DNA of 64,000 nucleotides from Linnemannia hyalina (lineage: Eukaryota; Mortierellomycota; Mortierellomycetes; Mortierellales; Mortierellaceae): contig JAHRHY010000011.1 of assembly GCA_019671135.1 (NCBI GenBank), positions 1,550,001 to 1,614,000 of the forward strand, given 5' to 3'. The notes below the pieces were generated by a model. That model had not been told where the DNA came from. It ran no database searches and worked only from the letters and a program-made list of their open reading frames with translations. Below, one piece after another: positions 11,766 to 23,463 of this stretch (positions within the stretch are counted from its first letter, which is position 1; each line of letters begins with the position of its first letter). Made by a program: the position numbers and the translations under genes.

Positions 11766-13051
11766 GAAGGAAGAAGGAACGGCCAGAGATGGAGGGGAGA
11801 AGGCGTAATAAATGACCGAAAAAGGGTATTATAGTCCAGGCCAAGAAGAATCGGCAAATGTAAAGGAAGGAAGTGTCAAAGGAGCAGAGGGAAGGGAGAA
11901 CAAAGAAAATAGGACAAGGCAAGGGTCATTGGTTAGCGAGGGTGGCTTTTGGATGAGATATATAACTATCGATCTTCCCTCATATGCTTTTGTTTGAGGA
12001 CACGTTTGGAGTGCAAGACAGAGAGGGAGGTGTTGAACTTGTGACGAAAGTGAAGGAAAGATGACGATACGCAAGAAGCGACATAAACTTCAATGAAATA
12101 GAAAAGTAAGGTATGCAAGTTGTCGTATGGTTCACCCACAACCCATAGGCCAAAGGGCCGCCAGTCAGTCAGTGCTTTTTCAGTCTTTCTCCGTTTTTGT
12201 TTTTCCAACTTGCGGGTTGCATGTACCAGTTGATTGGGTCCAGAAGTATTTGCAGTAGTAGGTTTCGAATGGTTGTTGGCTTGATTGTTTGTCGAAAGCG
12301 GAGAAGGTAGTTTGCGATTCGAGGTTAAGAATGCTTGTTATTTAGATGGATCGAGTGTGAATGAATGGGTATGAAATAAAAAAAAGGAAATTACGATGCC
12401 AAGACGAGGGACGAGATCGCCAAACAAGCGACGCACAGCGGGAAGTGATGTGGCTGCTCTGGAGGAATAGGGTGAGGGAGTGTGTGTTGGAGAAGAAGGA
12501 TATTGAACAAAATGGAGTAGGAAACGGGGGGGGGAAACAAAGAAAAAGGGATTGAACAAAAGAGGAACAAGAACTAGGAGGTCATTTGGGTCAGGCATGA
12601 AGGAGGGCGTGTGTGTGTGCGTGTGTTTGCGTGTGGTCCGTGTGCATGTCATTGAGTGTTGCTGTTCAGACCTTTTGATGTCTTTCTGTCGACTCTGCCA
12701 GATATCATTCTTTTGTTCTGTTTTCCGTCACTCTCGCTTCTCTTTTCCTTTCCACACATGCACACATTTCATCGTCGCGTGAATCTTTTGATGTCAAAGG
12801 AGACAAGAGTGTACAAAGAGTGAGGAGTGACAGAAAGGCAATGGAAAGTCAAAACCATTTGACAGCTCTTGTTGGAGAAGACATAAAAAAAGGATCACGC
12901 AACTCCAAATTTTTCTGTATGCGTACACAAAGGCACAGAAATATAAAACAAGTGCTCACTCCCGCCTCAATGGTCTCTGGAACAATGGCACCATCACCAT
13001 CCAAATAAGAACCATAAAAATACCCGCAAAATCGCGACATAGTTATGCTTT
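11766..13051. other. Intergenic, upstream of the HECT ligase gene
   Basis: 1.3 kb between the start of the ligase gene and the 3' end of the next minus-strand gene. It includes a short GT-rich stretch (12607-12650). Purine richness just upstream of 11765 means C/T richness on the ligase coding strand. No gene recognised. Confidence 0.5.
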
Positions 13052-13750
13052 TTACCTTTGGCCTCGGGTCGCCGTCTTCTTGGTCCGACTGGTGCTGCTC
13101 TTGCTCTCGATCTGGTGCAGCCCCATCGTCTCGTTTGGGCCATCCTGGCCGAAGCATTTCTCGTTGCCACCAACTGGAGCCGATGGTGTGACAGTCTTTT
13201 GCCCCGGAGCACCGAAGGGGATAGTCATGGTAGTATCGCAGTCAGTCAATTTGCGACTCTTGCTTTCCGTGGCCTTTGATTCTCCCAGCTCGTCCGGTGC
13301 GGGTATGCCTCTCGTCAAGTGGCGCCAGCGTGTAGTAACGTTGTCGAGAATGGGAGGTTGGGCTTGTGAATTCCTGCGCTTGGTATTCCTCAAGGTTGGT
13401 GGCGTCGGGTTCCCGATTGAAGGCGGCTTTGATTCTTGCTCACGCTGCTGCTTGACTCTCTTTCGAGTTAAACGGCTTGGCGAGACGACAGGTGGCGTCG
13501 AGTGGGTGGATTGATGATGTTGTGTGATCGATATCAATATGTTGGGGTCTTCTGGCGATGTCTCTGGAAAAGGCTTGGTTTGGCGAGGTTGCGCAGGCTG
13601 GGGGGTGGAGGAGCTCTGTTGTTTTGTGTCCTGCGGTTCTGGAGAAGCAAAGGATCCCCGGATGTCCCGATGTCCTGTGGACACTTTTGAGCTCGTCGCT
13701 GTTCCCTTTCTCTTGGTCGATACGGATACCCGCCTAGTTGGGAACGACAT
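13052..13750 (-). CDS. Basic, disordered protein of unknown function
   Basis: The uninterrupted frame gives 232 residues starting MSFPTRRVSVSTKRKG. The composition is Ser/Thr/Pro/Lys/Arg-rich with many SP/TP sites (ASPEP, TSPED, VVSPSR, NPTPPT), suggestive of proline-directed phosphorylation. One segment is less disordered: NVTTRWRHLTRGIPAPDELGES, around two thirds along. The frame closes with RGQR and TAA. A donor-like GTAAAA overlaps the stop, and splicing to the AG near 12986 would change only the last residues (ending RDH), so the C-terminus is uncertain by a few residues. No family recognised. The pattern resembles nuclear or cell-cycle regulators, but that is only an impression. Confidence 0.55.
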   Translation of the reverse strand: MSFPTRRVSVSTKRKGTATSSKVSTGHRDIRGSFASPEPQDTKQQSSSTPQPAQPRQTKPFPETSPEDPNILISITQHHQSTHSTPPVVSPSRLTRKRVKQQREQESKPPSIGNPTPPTLRNTKRRNSQAQPPILDNVTTRWRHLTRGIPAPDELGESKATESKSRKLTDCDTTMTIPFGAPGQKTVTPSAPVGGNEKCFGQDGPNETMGLHQIESKSSTSRTKKTATRGQR

Positions 13751-15051
13751 GATTATGTTGGAGACAGATGGGTTTTGCTGGAGTCTGATAATGGCTGCTG
13801 GAAGGCGGAAACAATGGACGGTGGCGTAGGATGTAAGGCTGTTTTCTGGACGGTGGAGAAGAACACCTGGCGAAGGTCTCCGGCTCGGCACTCTTTCCTC
13901 GACGTTTTACAGAATGATTCTGGGTTTCTTGTTTGTTGCTGTTGTGCTGTCTCTGTCTGTGTTGGAATGCAGGTGATGTCTCCTTCCTGAATGCAAAGGG
14001 CGGATTCCTGGAGTCGAATGAAGAGAGAACAAAGGATGCCGCACATGCATCCCCTTTCTCTTTTAAAGTCTAAAGGGGACAGCGAAAAACGCAGTCTTTT
14101 TTTTTTGAAGGCGCGCCGACGCGTACAAATGTTGAATCAATTCACGTACACTATTACGATATGACAAACTGCAGCTTGAGTTGCTCGGTAGTTCAGTCAG
14201 TGCCTAGACGAGGATACATCCTAGTCAACAACTCTTTCGCGCTAGTCCTCTCTGTCGCTCATCCCATCAACCAGGCTGTCCCTTCATCAATGACGACAGC
14301 TTGTTTTTCCTGTTTCTTTTAGTGCTACACAAGATGTTCACTCATAAGCGAGATGGTTCACAAGAACCAATGCAAGAAAGGTCCTCACCATCTCGCTCTC
14401 CATTTCGCTAAGAGCAGATCGCCACGACGGAATACAACTGGTCCATCAAGAAAAAAAAATGAAAACACCAAACCTCTTCCAGTTCGCCTCCCTATCGAAT
14501 GATTGGTCCCTTTCTATCTCTTTTTTTTTGTCTTTCATTTCCCTTTGTTCGTTTGTTCGTTCCTTGTGGAGAAACAGATACGGAACTTTTTTTCCTTGGA
14601 GGGTCGAGTGCATGCATATCTCTTCATTTCTCGCCTTCTCACTCGCTCTCTACTCTACCCTCTTCGATCTTGCTCTCGCCGACGCCCCGCGGGACGACAA
14701 GAGGAGGAAAAAAAATGCTGATGGAATGTTGCCCAATGAAACCCATTCATCTTTTTTCATTTCTTGTGCAACAACACTTTTGAACAAAGATCCCTCGTTG
14801 AACTGGAGTAGTTGAAAAAATCAACTTGACCCTGGAACTGGAAGCGGGAACAGTCAACGAAGACGGACAACCGCCCAGTTCTCACGCGGGAAAAGGGGGA
14901 GGCGATGAACGAATAGATGCTCACTTCTTCCTTTCCTATGACATCCAATGGCTCGTTTCAAGCTGAAAGGCAGGACGGGAAATCCGCCGCAAACAAATTG
15001 GCAATTTGAGAGCATTTTCGCTTTTCTGTATATGCTGTGTGCACCTGATCA

Positions 15052-15073
15052 AATCATCATCATCATCATCATC
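15052..15073. repeat. (ATC)n microsatellite
   Basis: About seven tandem ATC units in non-coding DNA. Confidence 0.9.
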
Positions 15074-17300
15074 GATCCAATGTAACTGAGGCCAAGAATA
15101 GGATACCGTGGCGGAGTGGGGATTCAACCATGCGAGAAATGTTATTTTTGACATTCTTCCCAAGGGATTCTTTTTGTTCTTCCCCTTTTGTTTCCTTTGT
15201 TTTCTTTGTTTGTCTGTTTATTTGTTTGTTTGTTTGTTAGTTGTAAACGTGCTTCTCCATAGCCAGAACGGAGGTTGAAAAGTAATAACTTGGCAGATTG
15301 GAGGCAACGGAACGATCCACTCATCATAACCTGTCAGGGAAACAAAGGTACTGTACTCTCGTTACCAAGGAGAACTTATTGCAATAAAGGAGACACCATT
15401 GTTCTATTTTCTACAAAATAAGAACACTAGTCTCACGAACGACATGACGAACGGGTAAAAGAAAACGAGATAGAGACAGAGTCTGAATCGTGGATGTATG
15501 TTCCTGAATCTAGATACCTTCCAGGAACAGATTCACGCCCAGGTACAGGTACAGCCTCTTTTTTGCTTCTTTGTTGTTCCAGGTGCCAACAGTACCTTCA
15601 CTGCAACGAATCTCTGCATCTAAAAGATCGCACACGAACGATCTAGGCTCCTCCCTTTCTTTCCCTCGTTCTTTCCCTCTGTGGTAAGCGAGTTGCATGA
15701 ACCAACTGTTGATTTCTCTGTTCATCTGTTACTGCACATTGTTAACAAAAGTACACAACGTTGAGATGTGCATGCATAACCAAGGGAAAGAAATCAACAA
15801 GAAAGATGAAAAGAACTTCGCCGCATCTCGTTCTTATGAAAAAGAGTCTGTGTGATTTTCTGTGGAGGAGGAAGAGAGAGAAAAACGCAAGAAAACAAAC
15901 AACCCTCTTTTTTTTGCTTCGTCACCCTTACAAAGTCTTTTCAGTTCACCAAAACTTCTATGGGCCAAGGTTTACCCTTCCTGCATAAGGCAATGGGCAA
16001 TGACATATTTCGATGCTTGTTTAGGTTCCAAGCGCCGATATAAACCGCAAAAAGAAAACAATGCTTGCTCGCGTAACATATACCTCCCATCGTAAAACTC
16101 TGACTGTCCATCGGCCCATCCATAAGAGTCATGGCTAAAGAATCGTGCGTGGTCACTCACCACGCCACGCTGTGAGCCAGATGTTTATTGGCAATCGATT
16201 CTGCTGACCCAATAATGAGCAAGCAAAATGTACTCCTGCCGTTGCGTTGTTTGTATGTGCTTTGATGACACGAAAACCAAACCCCGCCCCACCAAAGAAA
16301 AAAAGAGGATTCCAAGTTGGTCACAACATTTTTTTTCTCTCTCTCTCAGTTCGCCAGTTCGTCTCGCCCAGACAGTGTCGTCTTGGTCGCCACGTTGTGG
16401 GGGAAAGTTCAAACTCCTTTAAGTTTTATCCTGTCTCTGTCTGTTTGTCTGTCTGTTCTGTTGAAGGGTTATTTTCCTTGTTGTACTGTACAGTACTTTG
16501 TTTGCCTCTCAAGTCTCAACTCAAGCATCAACGGAGCATTTTTTTTTGTGTTTGTGTTCGTAGTTGGGGTGGTAGTCTACTGTACCTTCTTTCAGTTAGT
16601 CGACTTTTAGGTTGTTTTGTGTTTGTGGCCACAAAAACAAACAGTCAGATGCAGACACAGAGGAGAGGCAAACACAAACAAGACGGCCATCGATCGATGG
16701 CCAAATTGCGTCGCGGGTCTGGAACGCCGCCCTCCTCTTCTTCCTCCCCATATTCAAATATCTCTCCGAACACGAACTTCGACACGTCTCTTAAGACGAT
16801 CAACAGAAGAAAGAAACAACGACAAGCAGAAGTGTTCAATAGATCCTTCATTCTCCTCTTCAATAATGAGAACCCCTCTGATACATTCCTACCATTCCTC
16901 AGATATACTCACATGCCCTCAATTCAAGCCTCCGCCCAAAACCAAGGAACAAACGCATCGTTATTTTTTCGACCCGAAATAAAAAAGTCAAACAAAACAA
17001 TCGACATAAACGCAAGGTGAGGTCAACCTGCGTTTTGACATAGTTCCACCACCCGCCAACCAACTAACCTCAGCCAGTCAACCAACCCAGCAGCTGGCAA
17101 GTATAGCCAGATACGTATTGAAATCGAAATCGAAACTCACCCACCCACCTTATTTTTCTTGTTTTGAACTTGTTTTTTTCAACCCCAGCCAATTTTCTTG
17201 AGTGGTGCCACCTTCCTCAATCGGTTGTTGAAAAAAGGCAATCAAACCGTTTGAACCATAACCGTAAACTAGCGCACTCACTCACACTGCACAGAACCCT

Positions 17301-17315
17301 CCCCCCCCCCCCCCC
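17301..17315. repeat. Poly-C tract (15 C)
   Basis: An uninterrupted run of 15 cytosines in the gene-poor region, on the + strand. Confidence 0.85.
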
Positions 17316-18508
17316 ATCCCCAATGCCGTCACCGCTGGCATCAGGCACGGTCAACCTAGCTGTCTGTCTGGCAACCAAAAATGATGGTTTATGTATCTGA
17401 TCAGAGTTGCCGCTATTTCCTTTAGTTTCTCCCCCTTTTGAAGAACCTCGGTGCCAATGGAGAGGGTCATGCCATAGTATGAGATGGGGTATATTTGGTT
17501 ATCCTTATCCAATCTAGTTGTCAATGTCTCCTATCCTTTTTTAACACTCGACGAGTCCCTCGTTGTCTCTTACCATTCTCGATGCCTCGCCACGACTAGA
17601 CCGGGCTGAGGGCTGCGCCAGTGGTGGCAAACGTGTGTAGGCATTTATTGTAAACATGGCGAAGAAAAAGGGGGGCAGGAGAGAAGTACTTGGTAACGTT
17701 GTCTGCGCCTAAAAAAATATTGAGGGGAAGGCTGTAATGAGCTGGGCAGTGCAGCAGCCCAACAGCAAAACGGGGGGTGAAGAAAAAAAATTGTGCCTGA
17801 ATAACGGTCGTGTTCTTCTGGACTGAACACGTTGGTGTGAAAGGGAAAAGGAAACGAAATGAGCCAATGGGTTTTGGTTCTTGGGCGGAGAAAGACAATG
17901 ACCATACAGAAACCTGCAACGCAGCCTTCTTTCTCTCTCTCTTTCTTTTCCAATCGAATGCAGTGCTTGATAAACATGCTCAGCCTCTTTCTAGAATGCA
18001 TTGCCTAATGCTCTAAATGCCACCACTCATGTTGTTGTTCTTTCAACGACCCTATCAAAGAGCGAGCGGTTAGGATAGTGGTCTCTCCACCTTTTTTTCC
18101 TACTGCCACAATATTTTTCCGCCCTCTGCGTTTGCATTATTTTCTCTAACGGGCAAATTGAACAACGATAATTCGCCGGTTTGATTGCATTGCTTTGTCT
18201 GCCTGTTTGTTTGTTTTGTTGATTGGTATGGTATTCGTGCAACTTTCCTTGTTTGGCGTAATGAGGGGAAAGCTGAGAAAGGGGCGAATGGGATCAGGTA
18301 TCGGCGCTCAGATGGACTGGTGGGTAGAAAGGGGGTCGAGCATTACTAAACAAAGAGGGGAAGGTCGAGAATACAAATGATGACCTTTGTCTCTCTTTCT
18401 CTCGGCGTCTGTCTGTGTCTGCATATTTGGAATCGATCTGCTGACGCCTCTGTTTTGGTCTTGCACCCTCTAACTCTATGCTACACAAAAGGGGTTTCCC
18501 CCATTTGC

Positions 18509-18510
<2 letters not shown>

Positions 18511-18546
<36 letters not shown>
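18511..18546. repeat. (AG)18 microsatellite
   Basis: Perfect dinucleotide repeat of about 18 units in non-coding DNA. Confidence 0.95.
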
Positions 18547-18552
<6 letters not shown>

Positions 18553-19124
18553 CGATAGAACATAGAAGAGTTAGAGCGAGAAGAGAGACTAAGCAAAGCA
18601 AAGGCAAGAGTGTATTAGGCAAATGCAATCGAGGGGCAAACACAATGTTAGGGAGTGAGGTAGAGAGAGAGAGGCAACTAACAAAACTTGCTCTCAAGAA
18701 AAGAGGAGAGAAGAAGGTTGGATTTCTATTGAGAATTCTTCCATCCAGGCCCAATGACAGCTGTAACAAGTTGTTTTTGTGGATGTGGGATAGACAATGC
18801 ATTCAATCGACTCACAACCTGTTTTACAATACTAATTCTAATTTCTAATTGCCCAGCCCTGTCTTGCCTTTGTCCTTGTCTGGCGATGCCGCGGAAAAAA
18901 ACCATAAACCAAAAAAAGAGCGACAACCTCACAACGACACACACAAACAAACAGCACAATGATGCCACGCTGTGTGCCATGGCTCACAAAATGCAACAAA
19001 AAAAAAGTACGGCATTGGGTGTATAAGGTGTGGTATTCAATTCGTGGTACTATTGTATCGAACTTCTTTTTTTGGTCTAATTCTCCTTCTCTCCCTCTCC
19101 CAAGACTATGCTCCCAGGGACTGA

Positions 19125-19132
19125 TATAAATA
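19125..19132 (+). promoter_or_regulatory. TATA box of the small RRxS protein gene
   Basis: TATAAATA sits 224 bases before the ATG at 19349 and is followed by a T/C-rich leader typical of strongly expressed fungal genes. It is the clearest TATA-like element noticed just upstream of a gene in the window. Confidence 0.5.
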
Positions 19133-19348
19133 CTCAGCACCAATCCCACTTTTTTTCTCTTTTTTTTTTTCTTCTTCACTCCTGTATCATTACTCAACCA
19201 ACCCCCCACTCTTTCATTCTTAAACGCGCTCTCTCCTTGCCGTTAACGATCTCATACCCTCTTTCACGAAACTTCAAACAACCAACTCCAACGAACTCTC
19301 AATACCCCCATTCTCTCACTCACTGCAACATATACCTACTCTATCACA

Positions 19349-19699
19349 ATGACCAACACCACCACCACCACCAAGAACCGTCGTCTCTCCTTGATCCGTC
19401 TCTTCAACGGCAAGCAGCAGACAAAGGACTCCACTCTCGAGGCAATCCCTGCGATCCCCCCCAACTACCGCCACTCAATGGCCCCCTCGATGGACGCTAT
19501 CCAGTCCCAGATGATGCGCGAGCGTCGCAAGTCCATTGCTGCCATCACCGGTGACTCCACCTCCCGATCAGTCAGCCTCGATATGAAGCACCCCGTCGAG
19601 ATGACCGACAAGATGCGCCAGTTCGATGAGCTTCTCCAGAAGCGTCGTGGCTCCACCATCCGTATCTCTCTCACCCCAAGTCTCCTCCAAGAGTGCTAG
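19349..19699 (+). CDS. Small protein with three RRxS kinase-site motifs
   Basis: Intronless, 116 residues, starting MTNTTTTTK after a C/T-rich leader (context CACAATGA). Three basic motifs are evenly spaced: RRLS (11-14), RRKS (59-62) and RRGS (99-102), plus RSVSLD (73-78). Each fits the consensus of cAMP-dependent protein kinase and related basophilic kinases. A charged helix-prone stretch (MTDKMRQFDELLQKRR) precedes the third motif. No signal peptide, membrane segment or known domain. The well-formed promoter (TATAAATA at 19125), coding-like third-position bias toward C/G and AATAAA at 19818-19823 argue that it is real. Function unknown; it could be a small phospho-regulated adaptor or inhibitor. 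Confidence 0.75.
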   Translation: MTNTTTTTKNRRLSLIRLFNGKQQTKDSTLEAIPAIPPNYRHSMAPSMDAIQSQMMRERRKSIAAITGDSTSRSVSLDMKHPVEMTDKMRQFDELLQKRRGSTIRISLTPSLLQEC

Positions 19700-21122
19700 A
19701 TACTTCTACTTTTTATTCCTTCAGTTTTTCTTTTCTTTTGCTTTTCTTTTTTCTTTTCTCTTTCAATCGCAACCTGTATAACACCCTCATTCCCCTTGTA
19801 TGTATATTAGTCGTAATAATAAACACCACCCACGGCCCACTAGGCCCCCCACAACATACCAACCAAAACTGAAAGACCCAAATGTGTGTGATCTTGTAAC
19901 TGATTCTGTGTGCACTGTCTGATTCTCCTTTCGAAAAGAACGATCCTTCTACCATATTTGCTTATTTCACTCACACTCTTGCATACTGTTACCTTCACCC
20001 TCACAAGCCTCACAACTATGCGTCGGTTTGCTTTGTTTGTGGTTGTTTGTGGGTAAACATCCCAGGAGAAAAAAAAAAATTGTGAGCTGACCTGTCTGAA
20101 CTGACTTTTGGCTGACTTTAGTGTAGCATGCTTGCTTGCATAGTCCATTGTCGTCATGCTCATCGAGAAATGCGTGACCCCAGCAAATCGAAATCGAAAT
20201 ATGTAATAAGTAACCCAAACAGCTGGCTAGCCGGCTGGGATGGGATGGGCTGCACGAGAGCAGCAGGGATTCAAGACACATAGCAAAACAAAAAACAAAT
20301 CGTCAGGCCTTGGTCATCTAAGTCGGCCAGGGTAAGGAAAATAAAAAGCCCATTCAGTCAGCTAGCATCCCAATTCAGCACCAGTTTGAGTTTGATGGGT
20401 CAGCTGAAGGAAGCGAAGGAAAGTGGGAGACAAGAATGATGGCGGCGGCTAATGTACTAGTGGATAAGTACCAAATTGCGATGACAAAACCTTCTCCAGC
20501 ATGGCGCAACGACGTGGATATGGTTCGTCAAATAAGAAGTGCGGAAAGGAGGAGAAAGGTGACTCGTTGCTCTCTTCCACTTTTTAGTCGCCACCATTTT
20601 CTGTACTCTTGCCTCTCAGTGTTAGTTACTTTGTTGGTTACTTTGGAGGGACTTCTACTTGGGACTAAACGACTAAACTGGGGCGGAGTGTCAATAGGGA
20701 GAGGGGATGGAGTCGAAGTTCAATTGCTTTTGGCGCCCCTATTCGAATGGCAAAAAGGAAACCGTAGTACCTGCACGTTTTGGACGACAACACGACAAGC
20801 TCTTTTCGTTGCCACCAAAAATGCGAACATCTTGACTGTCGCCTAGAGCTTGAACTTGTGGCCATCTCACTGACGAAGAGTGCAGTCACAATCGGAGCAC
20901 TCACTCCATTGACCACTTCTCTCTTTCCACATCCACCCATCCCTTCTCCCGTCTCTCGCCTCCCAACCCACCACAGCCTACAACCACCACCAACAGCTAA
21001 CGACTTCTTTTCAAACCTTCGCCCTCCTCCACTCTCTCACTCTCACCTGCCCTTCGACGTTCGCTTACCCTACCCCCTTCCCTGCCTCGACAGGCGCATT
21101 ACAACCAAAGAACAACATCCTA
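19700..21122. other. Intergenic, upstream of the PROPPIN gene
   Basis: The first ~150 bases are the 3' UTR of the small-protein gene with AATAAA at 19818-19823. The rest is mixed sequence, with a C-rich, purine-poor stretch at about 20920-21110 as promoter or leader. No other gene recognised. Confidence 0.5.
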
Positions 21123-22222
21123 ATGAACCTGTCAAAGCCATCGCCCTACTCCGCCTCCGATGCGCCAGGTCTCCTCTACGCGTCCTTCAACCAAGGTTAG
21201 ACACTCACCTCTCAACAAAAAACCGTCTTCCCGAATACTGCCTTTAGTTAATCACCTCAGCTCCTACAACAACGAAGCAAACTAACACGCACGCACACAT
21301 CCACACAACTGATGTTTACTCGCCACTTATAGACTTTGGCTGCTTTTCATGCGGACTCGACTCTGGCTTTCGAATATACAACTGCGACCCCCTCAAAGAA
21401 AAAATGCGGAAAGGTAAACAAAGAACCAACAACGCCCTTTTAGATGCCCTGTCCGCTTGACCCTTGCTTGCATGCTAGCTAGCGCCCTTCCACACTCACA
21501 CTCGAAAACACCTTAATCCTCACCTTTCTAGAGTTTGAAGATGGAGGGATCTGTATAGTCGAGATGCTATTCCGCTGCAACTATCTGGCTCTTGTGGGTG
21601 GAGGCAAGAACCCAAAGTATCCGCCCAACAAGGTTATCATCTGGGATGACGAACGGAATCGAGGCGTGATCGAGCTTGAATTTCGGAGTGAAGTCAAGGC
21701 GGTCAGACTGCGACGGGACAAGTGAGTGAAACAACAGTAACTTTGTCAATCGCTTCTTCTGTTGTTGTTTAGCATTATCTGAGAACAGGATCAATCGGTA
21801 GCAACGAACTAACTGGGCCATGTTTACTATTTAGATTCGTGGTGGTGCTTGTCAACAAAGTCATTGTCTATTCTTTCAGTCTCCAGCCGACCAAGCTACA
21901 TGTCTTTGAGACGGTTGACAACGACCGAGGTAAAACAAAGAGCAATGCCTCCTTCAAAATGCTCAAGGACACTCTGTCGCATGACCAGGCGCATGTACTC
22001 GGACAATTTCTCAATTCCACTCGCACTTCTTACTTTTAATCATAGGACTGGTGGCTCTATCTTCTTCAGACAAACACGCCATTCTCATTTTCCCTGGGCG
22101 GCAAAGTGGACATATTCAGATCGTGGACCTCAACAGTGTCGTCTCAACAACAGCAGTCTCCTCGTCTGCGCCATCCGCGCCCTCTCCATCCGCCAATCCC
22201 TTCACTGCGGCAACGCAACAGC

Positions 22223-22269
<47 letters not shown>

Positions 22270-23127
22270 ACGCAACCAAAATATCCCATGGCCAGCACCA
22301 AGCCCACAGCCAACATCTCGATTATACCAGCCCATACCAGCCCACTCTTTTGTCTGGTGACCAACACAAACGGAACCAAATGTGCCTCTGCCTCGGATAA
22401 GGGCACGCTGATCAGAGTCTTTGATACTGGATCGAGCAAATTGCTCAACGAGTTTCGCAGAGGTGTCGATAGAGCTGAGATCTACAGCATTGCCTTCAAC
22501 AGTGACTCTACACGGATCTGCGCAGGATCGGATAAAGGCACCGTTCACATCTTCAACCTCGATGGCGCCACAGGAGGAACAAGAGTCTATCATGGCGGCG
22601 CAGGATCTCCTTCCGCTGGCCCTCACTATGGCGAAGTCATCCAACCACAGCACCCTTCCCAAATGTCCACCGGCAACCGGCAATCTAGGTACTATTTGGC
22701 TTAACAGTACTAAATATTGCAAATGCACCCTCCAAATTTACAACCATACGGCTCGCATATGACTAAACACAGCTTTCAATTATTTCCACCCGATGATAGC
22801 TTCGCATTCATGAAAGACTTGTTGCCAAAGTACTTTTCGTCCGCATGGTCATTCGCACAGTTCAAGGTTGCGGCCGATTGTCGCTGCATCTGCGCCTTTG
22901 GAGGAGAAAAGAACACTGTCATAGGTACGTCTCTCCTCACTACTCGTGCTATTTTTGCTTCTGCTCGAGGATAATTTGCTCACTGGTGTAGCTTTCGATT
23001 TTTTTCATTTCGCATAGTGATCTGCGCGGATGGGAGCTTTTATCGGTTCATGTTTGATCCTCAAAAGGGAGGCGAGTGTGTCCGGGAGAGCTACAACAAG
23101 TTCCTGAAGGAGAGCGACGATGACTAA
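21123..23127 (+). CDS. PROPPIN (WIPI3/4, Hsv2/Atg18-like) beta-propeller
   Basis: Seven exons: 21123-21195, 21333-21413, 21532-21721, 21835-21929, 22046-22688, 22773-22924, 23018-23127. They sum to 1344 nt, or 447 residues. Known role: PROPPINs bind PI3P and PI(3,5)P2 on autophagic and endosomal membranes; Hsv2 and WDR45/45B serve autophagosome formation and piecemeal nuclear autophagy. Seen: [19 protein letters not shown] in blade 1, the subfamily signature [52 protein letters not shown], and the phosphoinositide motif FRRG at 283-286 (codons 22453-22464). The signature favours the WDR45B/Hsv2 branch over Atg18 proper. Oddity: 18 glutamines (204-221) within a ~50-residue low-complexity insertion between propeller strands. 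It is convergent with the coiled-coil gene, with 336 bp between stops. Confidence 0.93.
22216..22269 (+). repeat. (CAA)n polyglutamine tract inside the PROPPIN gene
   Basis: Eighteen consecutive Gln codons, all CAA except one CAG (22219-22221). The near-pure CAA array suggests recent slippage expansion. Confidence 0.95.
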
Positions 23128-23463
23128 AATGCGCATTATCAGCACCAAAGAAGACTTGGTTTGGGACATGTTCTGGAGTCGACACAATCTACAGGACGAT
23201 GGACATACTATACGATACGGCTAGGCAGTAATTTAACAATTGAAAAGGGCATATGGAATCTGAGGCGCGTCATAGGACAGCATCCCATTCTTTGATTAAA
23301 TATACATACTGGAGGCGACGATGGCGTATCTGAGGATATATACATACTACAATATCCAGAGATCTGTCTTTTAGAACACCACTCGAATTGAAGAATATCA
23401 AGAGACAAAAAAGTTATGCGAAGAAAAGGTCTATGTCCATTTATTCTTGGCCCCCGAGAACAT

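Larger units (their letters stand above)
13751..19348. other. 5.6-kb gene-poor region
   Basis: No reading frame longer than background has credible protein composition, and no tRNA or rRNA is visible. It holds simple repeats: ATC at 15052-15073, TTTG near 15205-15238, C15 at 17301-17315 and AG at 18511-18546. Several C/T- or purine-rich tracts and scattered T-runs are also present. The last ~230 bases form a TATA-containing C/T-rich promoter for the gene at 19349. Undetected ncRNA or long UTR introns are possible. Confidence 0.5.

Noticed and set aside
16247..17020. 257-codon open frame on the + strand
   Set aside because: Composition follows T-rich and microsatellite-like DNA, with no domain, splice context or coding bias.
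22116..22728. Minus-strand frames with poly-Cys/poly-Leu/Ala across the PROPPIN gene
   Set aside because: These are reverse readings of the CAA repeat and the true exon.
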